From NCBI GenBank assembly GCA_934255545.1, contig CAKQOE010000034.1, positions 1 to 27,128 on the forward strand: a stretch of DNA of 27,128 nucleotides, in the 5' to 3' direction. Under the pieces are notes generated by a model that saw only the letters and a list, made by a program, of their open reading frames with translations, did not search any database and had not been told where the DNA came from. The stretch is from an uncultured Clostridia bacterium (GTDB lineage: Bacteria > Bacillota > Clostridia > Peptostreptococcales > Anaerovoracaceae). The position numbers and the translations under genes are program-made. How positions within the stretch are numbered: position 1 is the stretch's first letter; each line of letters starts with the position of its first letter. This document shows positions 9,057-17,757 of the stretch, piece by piece.

Positions 9057-12005
9057 TTACTTCTTTTCCAGATAACGCATGATCATAGCTGCGGCCTGGG
9101 CTCTTGTGGCGTTGCCCTGCGGGTCGAGTGTTGTTGCGCTTCCGTTACCTGTTATGATGCCGTTTGCTGTAGCCCACTGCATCGCCTGCTGTGCGTAGCC
9201 TGATACTGATGCTGCGTCTGTGAAGTTTGCGAGGCTTCCTGTTGTGGCAGGCTGGCCTGCGTATCTGTAGAGCATTACTGCGAGCTGTTCTCTTGTAATG
9301 TTTGCGCCAGGCTTGAATGTTCCGTCTGTAAATCCTGTTACGATGTTATTTTCTGAAGCCCAGTTTACTGCTGATGCGAACCAGTCGCCCGGCTTGATGT
9401 CGCTGCATGACGTGTTCTTTGCAGCTGTCGGCTTGCCTGCGTTGTTGTAAAGGATCTGCGCGAGCATCGCTCTTGAGAGCGTATCGTTTGGTCCGAATTC
9501 ATTCTTGTTGTAGCCATTCATTATGCCCTTTTCCACAACATAGTGAACTGCTTCGTGGTACCACTTGCTCTGGTCGATATCCTTCATGTCTGTGCAGACT
9601 GTGTCATTTTCAGCCTTCTTTGCAAACTCAGCCTTTACTGTTACGTTGCCGTCCGGCATAGTGAACTTGTATGTGCCATCGCTGTTCTTCGTAACATCCA
9701 CGCTCTTTCCTGATGCGTCAGTTACCTTTACTGAAGCTGTTTCATAGCCTTCAGCAGGTGTCGCTGTGATCGTTACAGTCTTGCCCTTTTCTACTGACGA
9801 AGCACTTGCCTTTACAGTACCGTTCGTCGCTTTGTCAAGTGTTACCTTGTATGTAGTGACTGCAGCACCGCCGCCACCGCCTCCGCTTGATCTCTGAGTG
9901 ATCGTGAGCTTCTGGTCAGGAGTTGTTATCTTACCTTCTATATTAGTCGATGTGATCTCTGCGTATACTGTGTATGTACCCACTGCCGTCGGAGCTGTCT
10001 CGTCAGTCCACTCTTCAGTTACTGTTTTTTCTTCACCTGTAGCCTCATCCTTTACAGTTTTCTTTATGAAGACCTTCACTTCTGCGGAGCTGTCTTCAGG
10101 AGTAAGCTTAACTGTTGGTTTTGTTATGCTTCCTGTCTTCTGATTAAGATCCGGATACTCAAGCTTAACGTCCGTTGACTTGATCTTTGTGATAGAAGCC
10201 TTTACCTCAGGTAATTCTTCAGGGGTAGTATAATTTGCTGATGAAGCCCCATCAAGCTTGATGCTCTTTACAGTTACGGTCTTATTTGTACCTACTGTAG
10301 CGTCAGCAAATTCGCCCGTTGCTGTTGCTGTTACTGTATCGCCTGCTACAGCGCCGCTTACATTTACTGTAAGTGTCGCATCTTTCTTTCCGTCATATGT
10401 CTTATCAGCAGCTGTGATGCTCTCGATCTTAAGCGTCTTCTTTGCTACTGTAAGTGTTGCTGACCGCTCGCCTGCGGCGTACTTGCCTGCTACCTTTGCT
10501 GCCTTTGCAGTTATAGTTGTCTCGCCTGCGCCCTTGATAGTTACAGCGCCTGTAGCCGCGTCTATCTCAGCTACCTTTGTGTTGCTGCTTGACCATGTTA
10601 TAGCGCCGTGATCTTCTGCTTCATCGCCATCATTCGTTGTAACAGCTGCAATTGCCTTAAATGATGCATCGCCGTATGTCCTTCCGTCAAGTCCGCTGAT
10701 AGCGATATTCTGAGGATCGCCGTCTGTTATCGTCAGTACGATAACTCCTGTCTTTGCATCTTCCTTGTAGTTTGCGTCTGAAGTTTTGAAGCTCCAGTAA
10801 ATATTATGATTTCCAACTTTAAGCGCCTTTACATCTCCGGCCGTAAGCTCTCTGCTGCGATTCGAATCGCTGTAGAACTTAAGTGTACCTTCAGGCTTCT
10901 CATTTGCAACACCTACAGTTGCAGCCTTAGGCAGGAACGATACGTTTTCTGTTCCTTCCTTCACTGAAACACTCTCTGCCGAAAGTGTTACTTTATAATC
11001 AGCCTTTCTGACAGTTACTGTTATCTTCTTATCTGCAGGCTTCTGATAATTTTCTGTTTCAGAAGCGCTTACAGTTATATTTGCTGTACCGGCACTTATG
11101 ATAGTTACAGTTCCGGTTTCTTCATCTACTGAGGCAACTCCCGGGTTGTCTGAAGAATATGAAAGCTTAGCTCCGCTGTTTACAGATGCTCCAAGTGAGA
11201 ATGCTTTATCACCGTACTTCTTAGTGGATGTAGTCGGAACAGTTATCTCTGCTGCTTTCTTTGTTATTTCAAACGTTTTCTTAAATGAACCGGTATATGA
11301 GCCTGTACCTGTAATCGTTACAGTTGCAGTACCGATATTTGTGTTATTTGTGCGTGATACAGTGTAGTCAGTATCTTCTGTCAAAGTTTTGCCGTTGTAT
11401 GAAACTGTCGGTACCGGATCTATCGGCGAACCTGTGTATTCATAGCTGGCATTTATTCCTGATATAACAGTGTTTTCAGCTGTAAGCTTATCTATTCCAC
11501 CTGTTAATGTAATTTCAGCTGGCACAACTTTTATATTAGAATCCGGAATAGTAATTTCATTACACTTAAATAATGAATCAACATCATCCGTTTTTTCTAC
11601 CATAACAGAATAATTTCCATTTACAAAATTTTCACATGTCATAAACTGAAGTATACATATTGCATCTGATCCCTTATATGGTTCGGGGTTCATAAATGCT
11701 ACAAGATCTTCATCAGGATTAGATAAAACACTACCGTTCTCAAGATCTTCATTATCTGTATTTTTCTTTGCTTTTTTAAATTGAAGACTTTCTTTATCGT
11801 ATATAAGATGAAATGAAAATGATGTTATACCACTCTCAATCCCCGTTACAAAGACAGGTATTGAAAGTACTCCATCCTTGCTTAAAGTTCCACCTGTTAG
11901 GCTGAGCATTCCTTCTGTATCAGCATAAACAGGACATATTATTGTAGTAAGTATCATTAATAATGCTACTACTATTGACAACATTTTTTTGATTTTTAAT
12001 TTCAT
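9057..12005 (-). CDS. SLH-anchored surface protein with N-terminal cohesin-like domain and Ig-like repeats
   Basis: 982 aa with a signal peptide (KIKKMLSIVVALLMILTTII..VYA). Residues 33-165 resemble a cohesin domain (LSIPVFVTGIESGITSFSFH, LIYDKESLQFKKA, ICILQFMT). Next come Ig-like/MBG/YDG-type beta domains: NASYEYTGSPIDPVPTVSYN, a Big_2-like LSYSSDNPGVASVDEETG, and YDGKKDATLTVNVSG. A glycine linker lies near residue 710, followed by a divergent InlB repeat (YKVTLDKATNGTVKASAS..). Three SLH domains form the C-terminus (804-982; for example WYHEAVHYVVEKGIMNGY, TREQLAVMLYRYAG, TRAQAAAMIMRYLE). SLH domains bind pyruvylated secondary wall polymer, so the protein should sit on the cell surface and present the N-terminal module outward. 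Its start is 17 nt after the dockerin gene, with GAGGA as ribosome site, so they are co-transcribed. The cohesin call is by pattern and should be confirmed by profile search. Confidence 0.88.
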   Translation of the reverse strand: MKLKIKKMLSIVVALLMILTTIICPVYADTEGMLSLTGGTLSKDGVLSIPVFVTGIESGITSFSFHLIYDKESLQFKKAKKNTDNEDLENGSVLSNPDEDLVAFMNPEPYKGSDAICILQFMTCENFVNGNYSVMVEKTDDVDSLFKCNEITIPDSNIKVVPAEITLTGGIDKLTAENTVISGINASYEYTGSPIDPVPTVSYNGKTLTEDTDYTVSRTNNTNIGTATVTITGTGSYTGSFKKTFEITKKAAEITVPTTSTKKYGDKAFSLGASVNSGAKLSYSSDNPGVASVDEETGTVTIISAGTANITVSASETENYQKPADKKITVTVRKADYKVTLSAESVSVKEGTENVSFLPKAATVGVANEKPEGTLKFYSDSNRSRELTAGDVKALKVGNHNIYWSFKTSDANYKEDAKTGVIVLTITDGDPQNIAISGLDGRTYGDASFKAIAAVTTNDGDEAEDHGAITWSSSNTKVAEIDAATGAVTIKGAGETTITAKAAKVAGKYAAGERSATLTVAKKTLKIESITAADKTYDGKKDATLTVNVSGAVAGDTVTATATGEFADATVGTNKTVTVKSIKLDGASSANYTTPEELPEVKASITKIKSTDVKLEYPDLNQKTGSITKPTVKLTPEDSSAEVKVFIKKTVKDEATGEEKTVTEEWTDETAPTAVGTYTVYAEITSTNIEGKITTPDQKLTITQRSSGGGGGGAAVTTYKVTLDKATNGTVKASASSVEKGKTVTITATPAEGYETASVKVTDASGKSVDVTKNSDGTYKFTMPDGNVTVKAEFAKKAENDTVCTDMKDIDQSKWYHEAVHYVVEKGIMNGYNKNEFGPNDTLSRAMLAQILYNNAGKPTAAKNTSCSDIKPGDWFASAVNWASENNIVTGFTDGTFKPGANITREQLAVMLYRYAGQPATTGSLANFTDAASVSGYAQQAMQWATANGIITGNGSATTLDPQGNATRAQAAAMIMRYLEKK

Positions 12006-12022
12006 TTTTTAATTCCTCTAAA

Positions 12023-12664
12023 CTATTTTTCTCTTGGAAATTTGTCTATCAGTTTTACTGAATAACGTAATACCGTCTGTGCATCTGCTACATTTGTTTT
12101 TCCATCACCATCGACATCTGCAAGATCCTTTTGCTCATCCGTAAACACCTTTAATTTTACTGAATAACGTAATATAGTCTGTGCATCTGCTACATTTACT
12201 TTTCCATCATAGTCTACATCTCCAAGCAGACCCTTCGCATCCACCTTAGCCAAAAGCTTAGGTTCCGTAAGACTGCCACCAGTAAGCAGTATCACAGAAT
12301 CTGCTATTCTGCTCGGATAAACAGTATCAAACGTCACATTACCATCTGTACTTGCAGTCTGATTTATGTATATCAAACTGTCTGATGTAATATTGTAGTT
12401 TGGTGTTTCACTGTTTATATCACTCGTAGATACCATAAGCACAAGATACTGTTCTCCTGCTTTTACAGAATTATCCTTGTACGACAATTTATAGCTTGTA
12501 GGATTGCTTACCGGTGCTTTATCAGTTATTTCCGTTTTTCCTGCGGGAGTCAGCGAAGCTCCGCTGTCAACTACAGTCACATCAGCATCCATTGCAAATG
12601 CCGCGCATGTCATACATCCGAAAATGAACGCTGTCAGCGCCGCTCTTCTCAATAATTTTTTCAT
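12023..12664 (-). CDS. Small secreted protein with C-terminal type I dockerin
   Basis: 213 aa from the ATG at 12664, preceded at ideal distance by AAAGGAGG. A longer frame from 12694 would put that ribosome site inside the gene and is less likely. A signal peptide (MKKLLRRAALTAFIFGCMTC..AFA) is followed by a beta-rich domain of about 115 residues without a recognised family. Residues 148-213 are two dockerin repeats, DVDYDGKVNVADAQTILRYS and DVDGDGKTNVADAQTVLRYS. Both keep the calcium loop residues D1, D3, D5, N9 and D12 and the following helix. Dockerins bind cohesins, and the genes on both sides encode cohesin-like SLH proteins, so docking onto the cell surface is a natural inference. It does not resemble a carbohydrate-active enzyme. 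It could be a structural or bridging component. Confidence 0.9.
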   Translation of the reverse strand: MKKLLRRAALTAFIFGCMTCAAFAMDADVTVVDSGASLTPAGKTEITDKAPVSNPTSYKLSYKDNSVKAGEQYLVLMVSTSDINSETPNYNITSDSLIYINQTASTDGNVTFDTVYPSRIADSVILLTGGSLTEPKLLAKVDAKGLLGDVDYDGKVNVADAQTILRYSVKLKVFTDEQKDLADVDGDGKTNVADAQTVLRYSVKLIDKFPREK

Positions 12665-12725
12665 ATTCCTCCTTTCACTCTGCATGAATATCATTTAATT
12701 TAAAACAGTAACAAAATTTTTTCTC

Positions 12726-12740
12726 GTGCGCCGGGCGCAC
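12726..12740. repeat. GC-rich 15-bp palindrome (copy B)
   Basis: GTGCGCC-G-GGCGCAC is a perfect dyad 24 nt after the stop at 12765, in the 100-bp gap before the dockerin gene. The outer base pair differs from copy A on both arms, so the symmetry is kept. On the minus strand A-rich sequence follows, not a U run. It may act as an intercistronic stability or attenuation hairpin. Confidence 0.55.
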
Positions 12741-12764
12741 ACACTGTCTGCCGGATCTGCTGCA

Positions 12765-13988
12765 TTATTTATTCATTACAGCAAACTTTTCCTGGTACTT
12801 TACGAGCATTACTGCTATCTGCGCTCTGCTTGCAGGCTGCTTTGCACTGAGAGTGTCCTTTATCTCTACAGAATCGTCTCCGCAGAGGACTCCATTGTAC
12901 AATGACCAGTAAAGCGCAGGCTTCGCCCATGACGATATGCTGCCGCTGTCCTTGTACTGCGAGTCATATACCGATGTGAACATCGTTTCCATGCCGCTCT
13001 GCTGACCGCTCTTGTTCATGAGTATCTGCGCAAGCTGCTCGCGCGTGAGAGTTCCGTCAGGGTTGAACTTGTTGTGTCCGACGCCCTTTACGTAGCCCTT
13101 TTCTGCAGCCCATGCTACGGCATCCTTGTACCAGTCAGCCTTGAGGTCTGTAAATGCAGATACCTTCGACGGCTTCTGCTGTCCTTCGGAGTTCCAGAGA
13201 ACAACAGCCATCTGTGCTCGCGTTATCTGCCTGTCCGGACCGAACACCTTATCTCCGTAACCCTGCATAAGCTTCGCATCATACGCAGAAATAATGTACT
13301 TTTCAGCCCAGCTGCCTTTTATATCATCAAATGGCTGAACTGCAGCTCCGCTGCCTGCACCGTCACTGCCGGTGTTTGCATTGCTTCCGCTGCTGCCTGA
13401 TGAACCGCTGCTGCCGGAACCCGTACCGCTTCCTGATGATGAGCCTGAACCTGAGCCGCTGCCGCCTGCTGATGTTCCTGATAACGAAATATCAAAACCT
13501 GCGTCAGCAGGATACTGCTGCTCTCCATTTTCAAAGCCAAGCACTGCATCGCTGAGCCTGCAGACTGTATTATCATTTTTCTGTACAGTAAATACTGCTT
13601 TAAAAACGTTTTTATCGCCCTTCACAGCACTCGCTGACGCTGCCGCCAGCCTTATAACTCCGGGATCGTTCGTGTTCATAGCGCTCATCATACTCTGATA
13701 CGCGCCCTGAAGGTCTGCCTTTTCAAGCTTAAGCACGCTGCTGTCATATGTCATGACAAACTGCACAGCGCTTATGTCACTACTGCTGTCAACAGCAGCA
13801 GTAACAGTCACACTGCTGCCGCTCTTCTCAGAAACAAGCCTGAGTGAAGCAGCGCTCTGCGCTGAAGCCATGCACGGTATGCATGTAAACAGCAAAAAAA
13901 ATACCAGCATAACACCGGTCCTCTTAAGTTTTAGATCTTTCATTCCAGTAACATCACTCCATTTCCATGTATGCAGTTTAAGGTTCAC
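12765..13988 (-). CDS. Cohesin-like protein with Ser/Gly linker and three SLH domains
   Basis: 407 aa from GTG 13988. ATG at 13943 (392 aa) is a serious alternative because it gives a more usual signal peptide (MKDLKLKRTGVMLVFFLLFT..), but neither start has a strong ribosome site. Residues 45-170 look like a cohesin module (SVTVTAAVDSSSDISAVQFV, MTYDSSVLKLEKADLQGAY, VFKAVFTVQ). A Ser/Gly linker follows (about 172-212), then three SLH domains (218-407) with WAEKYIISAYDAKLMQGYGD, TREQLAQILMNKSG and SRAQIAVMLVKYQEKF. This is the layout of anchoring scaffoldins such as those holding cellulosomes on clostridial cells. It is the first gene of the group, 100 bp ahead of the dockerin gene, and is read from the operator-flanked promoter at 14054-14117. 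The domain call is by pattern only. Confidence 0.87.
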   Translation of the reverse strand: MNLKLHTWKWSDVTGMKDLKLKRTGVMLVFFLLFTCIPCMASAQSAASLRLVSEKSGSSVTVTAAVDSSSDISAVQFVMTYDSSVLKLEKADLQGAYQSMMSAMNTNDPGVIRLAAASASAVKGDKNVFKAVFTVQKNDNTVCRLSDAVLGFENGEQQYPADAGFDISLSGTSAGGSGSGSGSSSGSGTGSGSSGSSGSSGSNANTGSDGAGSGAAVQPFDDIKGSWAEKYIISAYDAKLMQGYGDKVFGPDRQITRAQMAVVLWNSEGQQKPSKVSAFTDLKADWYKDAVAWAAEKGYVKGVGHNKFNPDGTLTREQLAQILMNKSGQQSGMETMFTSVYDSQYKDSGSISSWAKPALYWSLYNGVLCGDDSVEIKDTLSAKQPASRAQIAVMLVKYQEKFAVMNK

Positions 13989-14053
13989 TTTTCACCCTAT
14001 CACTAAACAACCATAAACCACTTGCTCCACAAGCCATTGATCATCTGTATCAT

Positions 14054-14117
14054 TTAATGCAACTTGCAACAAAATTATAACTTTTTGCATCTATAAGTGC
14101 AAGTTGCATTAATAGTT
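14054..14117 (-). promoter_or_regulatory. Promoter flanked by paired TGCA-N3-TGCA operators, copy 1
   Basis: Reading the minus strand, -35 TTGCAC (14097-14102) and -10 TATAAT (14074-14079) are 17 bp apart. One box, TGCAAGTTGCA (14098-14108), overlaps the -35. The other, TGCAACTTGCA (14058-14068), covers the expected start of transcription. Their centres are 40 bp apart. An extra TGCA sits at 14086-14089 between them. A module with 52 of 64 bases identical, ungapped, lies at 19195-19258. This copy should drive the cohesin-SLH gene starting at 13988. The layout suggests repression by a dimeric or tetrameric regulator. Confidence 0.8.
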
Positions 14118-14169
14118 ATTAAAATAATTTTCCATATTTCCACTGTCCGCTTTTCTATTATTACTGCAA

Positions 14170-14218
14170 AATAAAAAAGAGAGAGCAAAAGTACCAATGT
14201 ACTATATACTCTCTCTTT
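14170..14218 (-). terminator. Terminator of the BspA-like unit
   Basis: A 10-bp stem (AAAGAGAGAG 14176-14185 with CTCTCTCTTT 14209-14218) has an inner GTAC/GTAC pairing. On the minus strand it continues into TTTTTTATTTT, a good U-tract. It ends the transcript of the LRR gene about 150 nt after its stop and isolates the 14054-14117 promoter. Confidence 0.75.
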
Positions 14219-14224
14219 GCGGCT

Positions 14225-14347
14225 AATTTTAATGTTGTCTGCCAACGACCAACTGAATGCCGGTAAATATATCGAATTTTAGTGTTGTTCGCCAACGACC
14301 GATCATATGATCGGTAAGCATATCAGATTTAAGTGTTAGCCCACTGG
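14225..14347. repeat. Imperfect 50-bp direct repeats with an 18-bp palindrome
   Basis: Two units (14225-14274 and 14275-14324) share AATTTT, a TGTTG block and the identical GCCAACGACC exactly 50 bp apart. A third, partial unit follows at 14325-14347. The second unit contains the perfect palindrome ACCGATCATATGATCGGT (14298-14315). The repeats lie between the LRR gene stop and its terminator, so they would be in the 3' untranslated RNA. No known element was recognised. Confidence 0.65.
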
Positions 14348-14363
14348 AAAAGCACGCTTTTCC
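14346..14363. other. Hairpin directly after the LRR gene stop
   Basis: GGAAAAGC-AC-GCTTTTCC, an 8-bp stem with a 2-nt centre, begins two bases after the stop codon at 14365-14367. No U-tract follows on either strand, so it is more likely an mRNA end-protecting hairpin or simple dyad than a terminator. Confidence 0.5.
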
Positions 14364-14364
14364 T

Positions 14365-17300
14365 TTATGCTATCACTGCATCCCCTGCTGGTGCCATGCT
14401 GCCTGAGTTTACCGAAAACAGCTTTGCGCTGCTCATCCTTGCATAGTCTGCAGAACTTATGACAACTGTTGCTTCTCCGTTTTCAACGTTTGCGTCAAGT
14501 ATACGTATCTGCTTGCCGTTAGCATCATATATCGCTGCATAATACTTGTCTGCACCGCCCGATACCCCGCTGAAGCTTACTATGTGGCTGCTTGCGTTTC
14601 CTCTTATTACTATTTCAAACGTATCGCTGTAGCCGTCGCTTGTAACTGTAACTGTCTGCTTTCCGATCTTATTTGAATCATACTCTATACTGTAATCCTC
14701 AAGCTGCAGTTCCTTACCGCCGTATGATGCCATGTAAAGACCCTTAAAATCAACATCATCAACAGTATCAAACTCTGTCTGCTCCGGCAGGCTGTATATA
14801 TGTATGCCCTGCATTTCATAGTTATCCATATACCATGCAGTGAGATTATTTGACTTACAATATGTATCTGCATCTGAATCCTTGTATACGCATATAGTTG
14901 CGCCATTCATCTGGTAAAGACAATTACTACTGTTATACCCTCCATTACCAAATTTTGTAACATTCTTTGGAATAAACAGATTTACAAGGTTGGATGTTCC
15001 ATAGAATGCACAATTTCCTATCGTAGTTGTATTGTACGATACATTGTAATAAGGCCAAATACGCTGCGTAGGATAATACATGAGAGTACTCTGATCCTTA
15101 GTATAAAGGACGCCCCACTTATCTGACATGTACTGCTTATTGTCCTTATCTACTGAAAACTCAATAAGACCCGTGCATCCTGAAAATGCATAACTGTTTA
15201 TTTTTTCAATATTCTTATTTATTATTACATTGCTAAATGCTGTACAACCTGAAAATGCACTACTCTCAATAGAAGTATAGCTTTCAGGAACATTTATAAC
15301 TCCCTCTTCAGCCTTATCTGAATTTCCCCACTGTATGTACTTCAGGTTTGAACAACCCCCAAAGCAAGCATAAGGAACATTTGACTGTTCGAAATCAGGT
15401 AATATGATTTTTTCAACATTGCTACAGTTGCTAAATGCTGAACTTGATAACTTACCACCAAGAATAGTTATAGTCTTCAGGCTTGAAGGTAATTCATCGC
15501 GACTCCGACTCCCGTCTAATACTCCAAAAATATATGATATATTTCCGCCTGACGAATCGCCTCCGGTAAAAGGTAAGGTAACACTTTTAAGCGAAGTACA
15601 ATCAAAGAAAGCTCTGCTTCCTATAGATGTTACATTTGTTCCAACATATAAATCTTCAATATTTTTAGCATAGGCAAACGCATACGTTCCAATAGTCCTA
15701 ACAGTTTCCGGCACAGTAAATGAAGTGTTCTCTATTGCCTGTGGGTATATGTATAAATACATCTTACCTTTATCATAAAGCACACCATTGTCAGTACTGT
15801 AATACACATTACCATCGGACACCCTAAATTCCTTAAAATTAGCGCATTTTCTGAATGCTGTTACATCAACAGATGAAACATACTTTCCTAATGTAACACT
15901 CGGTATATTACTGTTTCCTGAAAAAGCATTCTTACCTATGCGTACTACTTTATACGTTTTTCCATCCTTAACAACAGTATCCGGGATGATAACATCTAGA
16001 CCCTTCACGCCTTCGTAACCGCTGTTACATGATGTATCGGAATTATCTCCTACAGTTGCAGTTCCGGCACTTTCATTCAGTGTGAATAATATTCCCTGGT
16101 TGTTGTAATTAGAATCATTAAGTGTTGAATAGTCTGTTTCATCAATACACAAGGCATTTATCCCGTGCCATTCGGGAGATGTCCATCCCTGCTTGCCATT
16201 ATGATATACTATATGTACCTTCGAATATTTCCCCATATCCGCAGCTGTTGTACCGCTGTAATCAGGTGCATCTCCAAGGAATTCAATGTCTACCTCGTCT
16301 GCATTGTTAAAAATATTTTTTCCAATACTTTTCACATATTCAGAAATTTCTATATGATAATCCTGTAAATTACGACATGCTTCAAAAAAATTATCCGGTA
16401 TCTTATACCCATTAATTTTTATTTCTTTTAATGTTACTGGTGCATAATACTCGTCATTCCAGTATCTACATATAATCCTATATCTTTCACTTAGCAGTTC
16501 ATCATCATTTAAGTAATTTTTTTCAGTAAACAATTTATAAAAACATTCCACTGATGCAGGTAACTCTATTTTTTCTAAATTATATGCCTTTTTAAATACT
16601 CCACTACCTATACTCGTTACACTGTTAGGTATTGTTATACTTGTCAAGCTGATACAACCTGAAAAAGCACCACTTCCTATACTCAGTACTCCTTCCGGTA
16701 TCGTTACATTCGTCAAGCTGCTACAGTCCTCAAAAGCACCACTTCCTATACTCGTCACATTCTCCGGTATCGTTACACTTGTTAAATTGCTGCAGCCTGA
16801 AAACGCATCGCTTCCTATACTCGTTACACTCTCCGGTATCGTTACATTCGTCAAGCTACTACAGTCCTCAAAAGCACCACTTCCTATACTCGTCACATTC
16901 TCCGGTATCGTTACACTTGTTAAATTGCTGCAGCCTGAAAACGCATCGCTTCCTATACTCGTTACACTCTCCGGTATCGTTACATTCGTCAAGCTGCTAC
17001 AGTCCTCAAAAGCACCACTTCCTATACTCGTTACACTATCCGGTATCGTTACATTCGTCAAGCTGCTGCAGCCTGAAAAAGCATGATCTCCTATACTCGT
17101 TACACTATCCGGTATCGTCACACTTGTTAAATTGCTGCAGCCTGAAAAAGCATGATCTCCTATACTCGTTACACTATCCGGTATCGTCACACTTGTTAAA
17201 CTGCTGCAGCCTGAAAAAGCATGATTTCCTATACTCGTTACACTATCCGGTATCGTCACACTTGTTAAATTGCTGCAGCCTGAAAAAGCACCACCTCCTA

Positions 17301-17757
17301 TACTCGTTACACTATCCGGTATCGTTATACTTGTTAAACTGCTACAGTCCTCCAAAGCATAATCTTCTATACCCGTTACACTTTCCGGTATCGTTATACT
17401 TGTTAAACTGCTACAGTATAAAAAAACACGACTTCCTATACTCGTTATTCCATTTGCTATTTTCACTTTTAAAATATTTTTATTACCTTTCAATGGAGAT
17501 GGTAAACTGGAATAAATGGAGTAATAATAATAATTATACATAACCCCCGTTCCTTCTATATACAGCATACCATCCTCATACAAAGTATAGGTGATGTTAC
17601 TCCCCAACTTTCCTGATTCTTTCACTGAACCATTTTCCTCATCATCGTAGACTACACTGTCCTGCGAATTTCCATCTACACTATCGGCAAATGAGAACAA
17701 TGTTGTAGTTCCAAGTAGTAGCACTGCCACTAAAGCAATAATCACTTTATTTCTCAT
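14365..17757 (-). CDS. BspA-like leucine-rich repeat (LRR_5) surface protein
   Basis: 1130 aa from ATG 17757, which has GGAGGG 6 bases upstream; a frame opening at 17796 is less likely. A signal peptide (MRNKVIIALVAVLLLGTTTL..FA) precedes a short region and then a run of twelve 23-residue repeats (about 102-385). The consensus is TSVTIPDSVTSIG.AFSGCS.L, the Treponema/BspA type LRR. A second, more divergent LRR block covers about 585-820. A group-3 bacterial Ig-like domain follows (YGGKELQLEDYSIEYDSNKI, GKQTVTV, GYSDTFEIVI), then the shared C-terminal module (YYAAIYDANGKQIRILDANV). BspA-like LRR proteins bind host or bacterial surface proteins. The start overlaps the DUF4365 gene by 11 bp, so translation is probably coupled. 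No anchor motif is seen; wall attachment may depend on the C-terminal module. Confidence 0.92.
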   Translation of the reverse strand: MRNKVIIALVAVLLLGTTTLFSFADSVDGNSQDSVVYDDEENGSVKESGKLGSNITYTLYEDGMLYIEGTGVMYNYYYYSIYSSLPSPLKGNKNILKVKIANGITSIGSRVFLYCSSLTSITIPESVTGIEDYALEDCSSLTSITIPDSVTSIGGGAFSGCSNLTSVTIPDSVTSIGNHAFSGCSSLTSVTIPDSVTSIGDHAFSGCSNLTSVTIPDSVTSIGDHAFSGCSSLTNVTIPDSVTSIGSGAFEDCSSLTNVTIPESVTSIGSDAFSGCSNLTSVTIPENVTSIGSGAFEDCSSLTNVTIPESVTSIGSDAFSGCSNLTSVTIPENVTSIGSGAFEDCSSLTNVTIPEGVLSIGSGAFSGCISLTSITIPNSVTSIGSGVFKKAYNLEKIELPASVECFYKLFTEKNYLNDDELLSERYRIICRYWNDEYYAPVTLKEIKINGYKIPDNFFEACRNLQDYHIEISEYVKSIGKNIFNNADEVDIEFLGDAPDYSGTTAADMGKYSKVHIVYHNGKQGWTSPEWHGINALCIDETDYSTLNDSNYNNQGILFTLNESAGTATVGDNSDTSCNSGYEGVKGLDVIIPDTVVKDGKTYKVVRIGKNAFSGNSNIPSVTLGKYVSSVDVTAFRKCANFKEFRVSDGNVYYSTDNGVLYDKGKMYLYIYPQAIENTSFTVPETVRTIGTYAFAYAKNIEDLYVGTNVTSIGSRAFFDCTSLKSVTLPFTGGDSSGGNISYIFGVLDGSRSRDELPSSLKTITILGGKLSSSAFSNCSNVEKIILPDFEQSNVPYACFGGCSNLKYIQWGNSDKAEEGVINVPESYTSIESSAFSGCTAFSNVIINKNIEKINSYAFSGCTGLIEFSVDKDNKQYMSDKWGVLYTKDQSTLMYYPTQRIWPYYNVSYNTTTIGNCAFYGTSNLVNLFIPKNVTKFGNGGYNSSNCLYQMNGATICVYKDSDADTYCKSNNLTAWYMDNYEMQGIHIYSLPEQTEFDTVDDVDFKGLYMASYGGKELQLEDYSIEYDSNKIGKQTVTVTSDGYSDTFEIVIRGNASSHIVSFSGVSGGADKYYAAIYDANGKQIRILDANVENGEATVVISSADYARMSSAKLFSVNSGSMAPAGDAVIA
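16741..17016. repeat. Near-identical 138-bp tandem duplication inside the LRR array
   Basis: Bases 16741-16878 and 16879-17016 differ at about one position. Each is two 69-bp LRR units, so the array has grown recently by a two-unit step. The wider array of 69-bp units runs from about 16615 to 17440. Confidence 0.85.

Noticed and set aside
12665..12694. Upstream start for the dockerin protein
   Set aside because: The strong AAAGGAGG site lies inside this extension and fits ATG 12664, which also begins a clean signal peptide.
14346..14363. Terminator directly after the LRR stop
   Set aside because: There is no U-tract on the minus strand; a better terminator lies at 14170-14218.
16779..17543. 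A long plus-strand open frame (254 codons) over the LRR array
   Set aside because: It is a mirror of the 69-bp repeats of the BspA gene; it has no ribosome site and the repeat peptide matches no family.
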